A DNA stretch of 6,455 nt from NCBI GenBank assembly GCA_005779525.1, contig SXIZ01000016.1, positions 1 to 6,455 of the forward strand. The letters are read 5' to 3'. How positions within the stretch are numbered: the first letter of the stretch is position 1; each line of letters starts with the position of its first letter. Below the pieces are notes generated by a model, which was not told the DNA's origin, did not search any database, and was given only the letters and a program-made list of their open reading frames with translations. This DNA comes from Methylococcaceae bacterium. Its GTDB lineage: Bacteria > Pseudomonadota > Gammaproteobacteria > Methylococcales > Methylomonadaceae. This document shows positions 5,690 to 6,455 of the stretch, piece by piece. The position numbers and the translations under genes are program-made.

Positions 5690-6455
5690 CCGAAGCGACT
5701 CAATTATTTTCTGCTGCTAAACATGTTATTCCGGGTGGCGTGAATTCACCAGTACGCGCTTTTAATGGCGTAGGTGGTACTCCGGTATTTATCGATCATG
5801 CGCAAGGCGCTTATATTTTCGACAGCGAGGGTAAACGCTATATTGATTATGTAGGTTCTTGGGGGCCGATGATTTTAGGGCATGCGCACCCAGAAGTGAT
5901 TGCTGCGGTGCAAACCACGGCGGCCAAAGGTCTAAGTTTTGGTGCTCCCACCGCATTAGAAACGCAAATGGCAGAAAAAGTGTGTGCTTTATTGCCCGCG
6001 ATGGATATGGTGCGTATGGTCAGTTCTGGTACCGAAGCCACGATGAGTGCAATTCGTTTGGCAAGAGGCTTTACTGGGCGCGATAAAATTGTGAAATTTG
6101 AAGGCTGCTATCATGGGCATTCGGATTCTTTATTGGTCAAAGCAGGGTCGGGTGCCTTGACCATGGGCGTCCCTAGCTCACCCGGGGTGCCCGCCGCCCT
6201 TGCCGAACAAACGATTACGTTGGCATATAACGATGCTGATGCAGTTAAAGCCTTGTTTGCTGAGTTAGGTACCCAAATTGCGACCATCATTGTTGAGCCT
6301 GTGGCGGGTAATATGAACTGCGTGCCGCCAGAAGCTGGATTTTTGCAGACTTTACGTGAGGTAAGTGACCAATACGGTAGCGTGTTGATCTTTGATGAGG
6401 TGATGACTGGGTTTCGTGTAGATTTACATGGCGCGCAAGGCTTGTATGGGGTAAC
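5686..6455 (+). CDS. hemL: Glutamate-1-semialdehyde 2,1-aminomutase (HemL), truncated by window edge
   Basis: This PLP enzyme converts glutamate-1-semialdehyde to 5-aminolevulinate, the last step of the C5 route to tetrapyrroles (haem, and also cobalamin). The window holds 256 complete codons of a protein usually near 427 residues. Seen in order: [19 protein letters not shown] (15-33), [17 protein letters not shown] (55-71), the cofactor-phosphate loop [16 protein letters not shown] (113-128), [19 protein letters not shown] (138-156), [17 protein letters not shown] (202-218) and [11 protein letters not shown] (235-245) with Asp237 expected to contact the PLP ring nitrogen. The PLP-binding lysine, near residue 265 in relatives, lies just past the edge. 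The start at 5686 fits the family's usual N-terminus; an in-frame TAA at 5647 excludes a much longer protein. Upstream sequence is T-rich with no Shine-Dalgarno sequence, so initiation may rely on the overlapping short ORF. Confidence 0.95.
   Translation, partial: MTEATQLFSAAKHVIPGGVNSPVRAFNGVGGTPVFIDHAQGAYIFDSEGKRYIDYVGSWGPMILGHAHPEVIAAVQTTAAKGLSFGAPTALETQMAEKVCALLPAMDMVRMVSSGTEATMSAIRLARGFTGRDKIVKFEGCYHGHSDSLLVKAGSGALTMGVPSSPGVPAALAEQTITLAYNDADAVKALFAELGTQIATIIVEPVAGNMNCVPPEAGFLQTLREVSDQYGSVLIFDEVMTGFRVDLHGAQGLYGV

Overview
The window looks like a piece of a gammaproteobacterial chromosome. This rests on family resemblance read by eye: an adenosylcobalamin-dependent (class II) ribonucleotide reductase (RNR) split into NrdJa and NrdJb as in Pseudomonas, a gammaproteobacterial-type HemL, and a small diheme-type cytochrome b. 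I cannot name a genus. Housekeeping genes are of middling base composition, but one gene (852-1586) is clearly AT-rich.

Layout. Everything from 1 to 5422 that codes reads on the minus strand; hemL at the right end reads on the plus strand. Right to left: hemL (5686 to the window edge, truncated) diverges from a cytochrome b561-like gene (5422-4793), which is followed after 55 bases by a small two-helix membrane protein of DUF6232 type (4737-4312), probably in one transcript. A stretch of 565 bases with no convincing gene follows (3747-4311). It holds a well-formed pair of NrdR boxes just upstream of nrdJa. The nrdJa frame runs from 3746 to 1596 but is broken by two in-frame stop codons (TAA 2766-2768, TGA 2487-2489). 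Directly after it, with its ribosome binding site overlapping the nrdJa stop, comes a DUF3800 gene (1586-852). A hairpin terminator (816-847) follows, then nrdJb (659 to the left edge, truncated).

How the genes fit together. NrdJa (catalytic barrel) and NrdJb (C-terminal TSCPD-like and zinc-ribbon part) should form one enzyme that makes deoxyribonucleotides without an oxygen-dependent radical, under NrdR control. Here the two halves are separated by an AT-rich DUF3800 gene and a terminator, and the catalytic half carries two nonsense codons. The most economical reading is recent decay of a class II RNR locus that had also received a cargo gene; sequence error is the main alternative. HemL (5-aminolevulinate synthesis) and the haem-binding cytochrome b are neighbours on opposite strands with no proven functional link.
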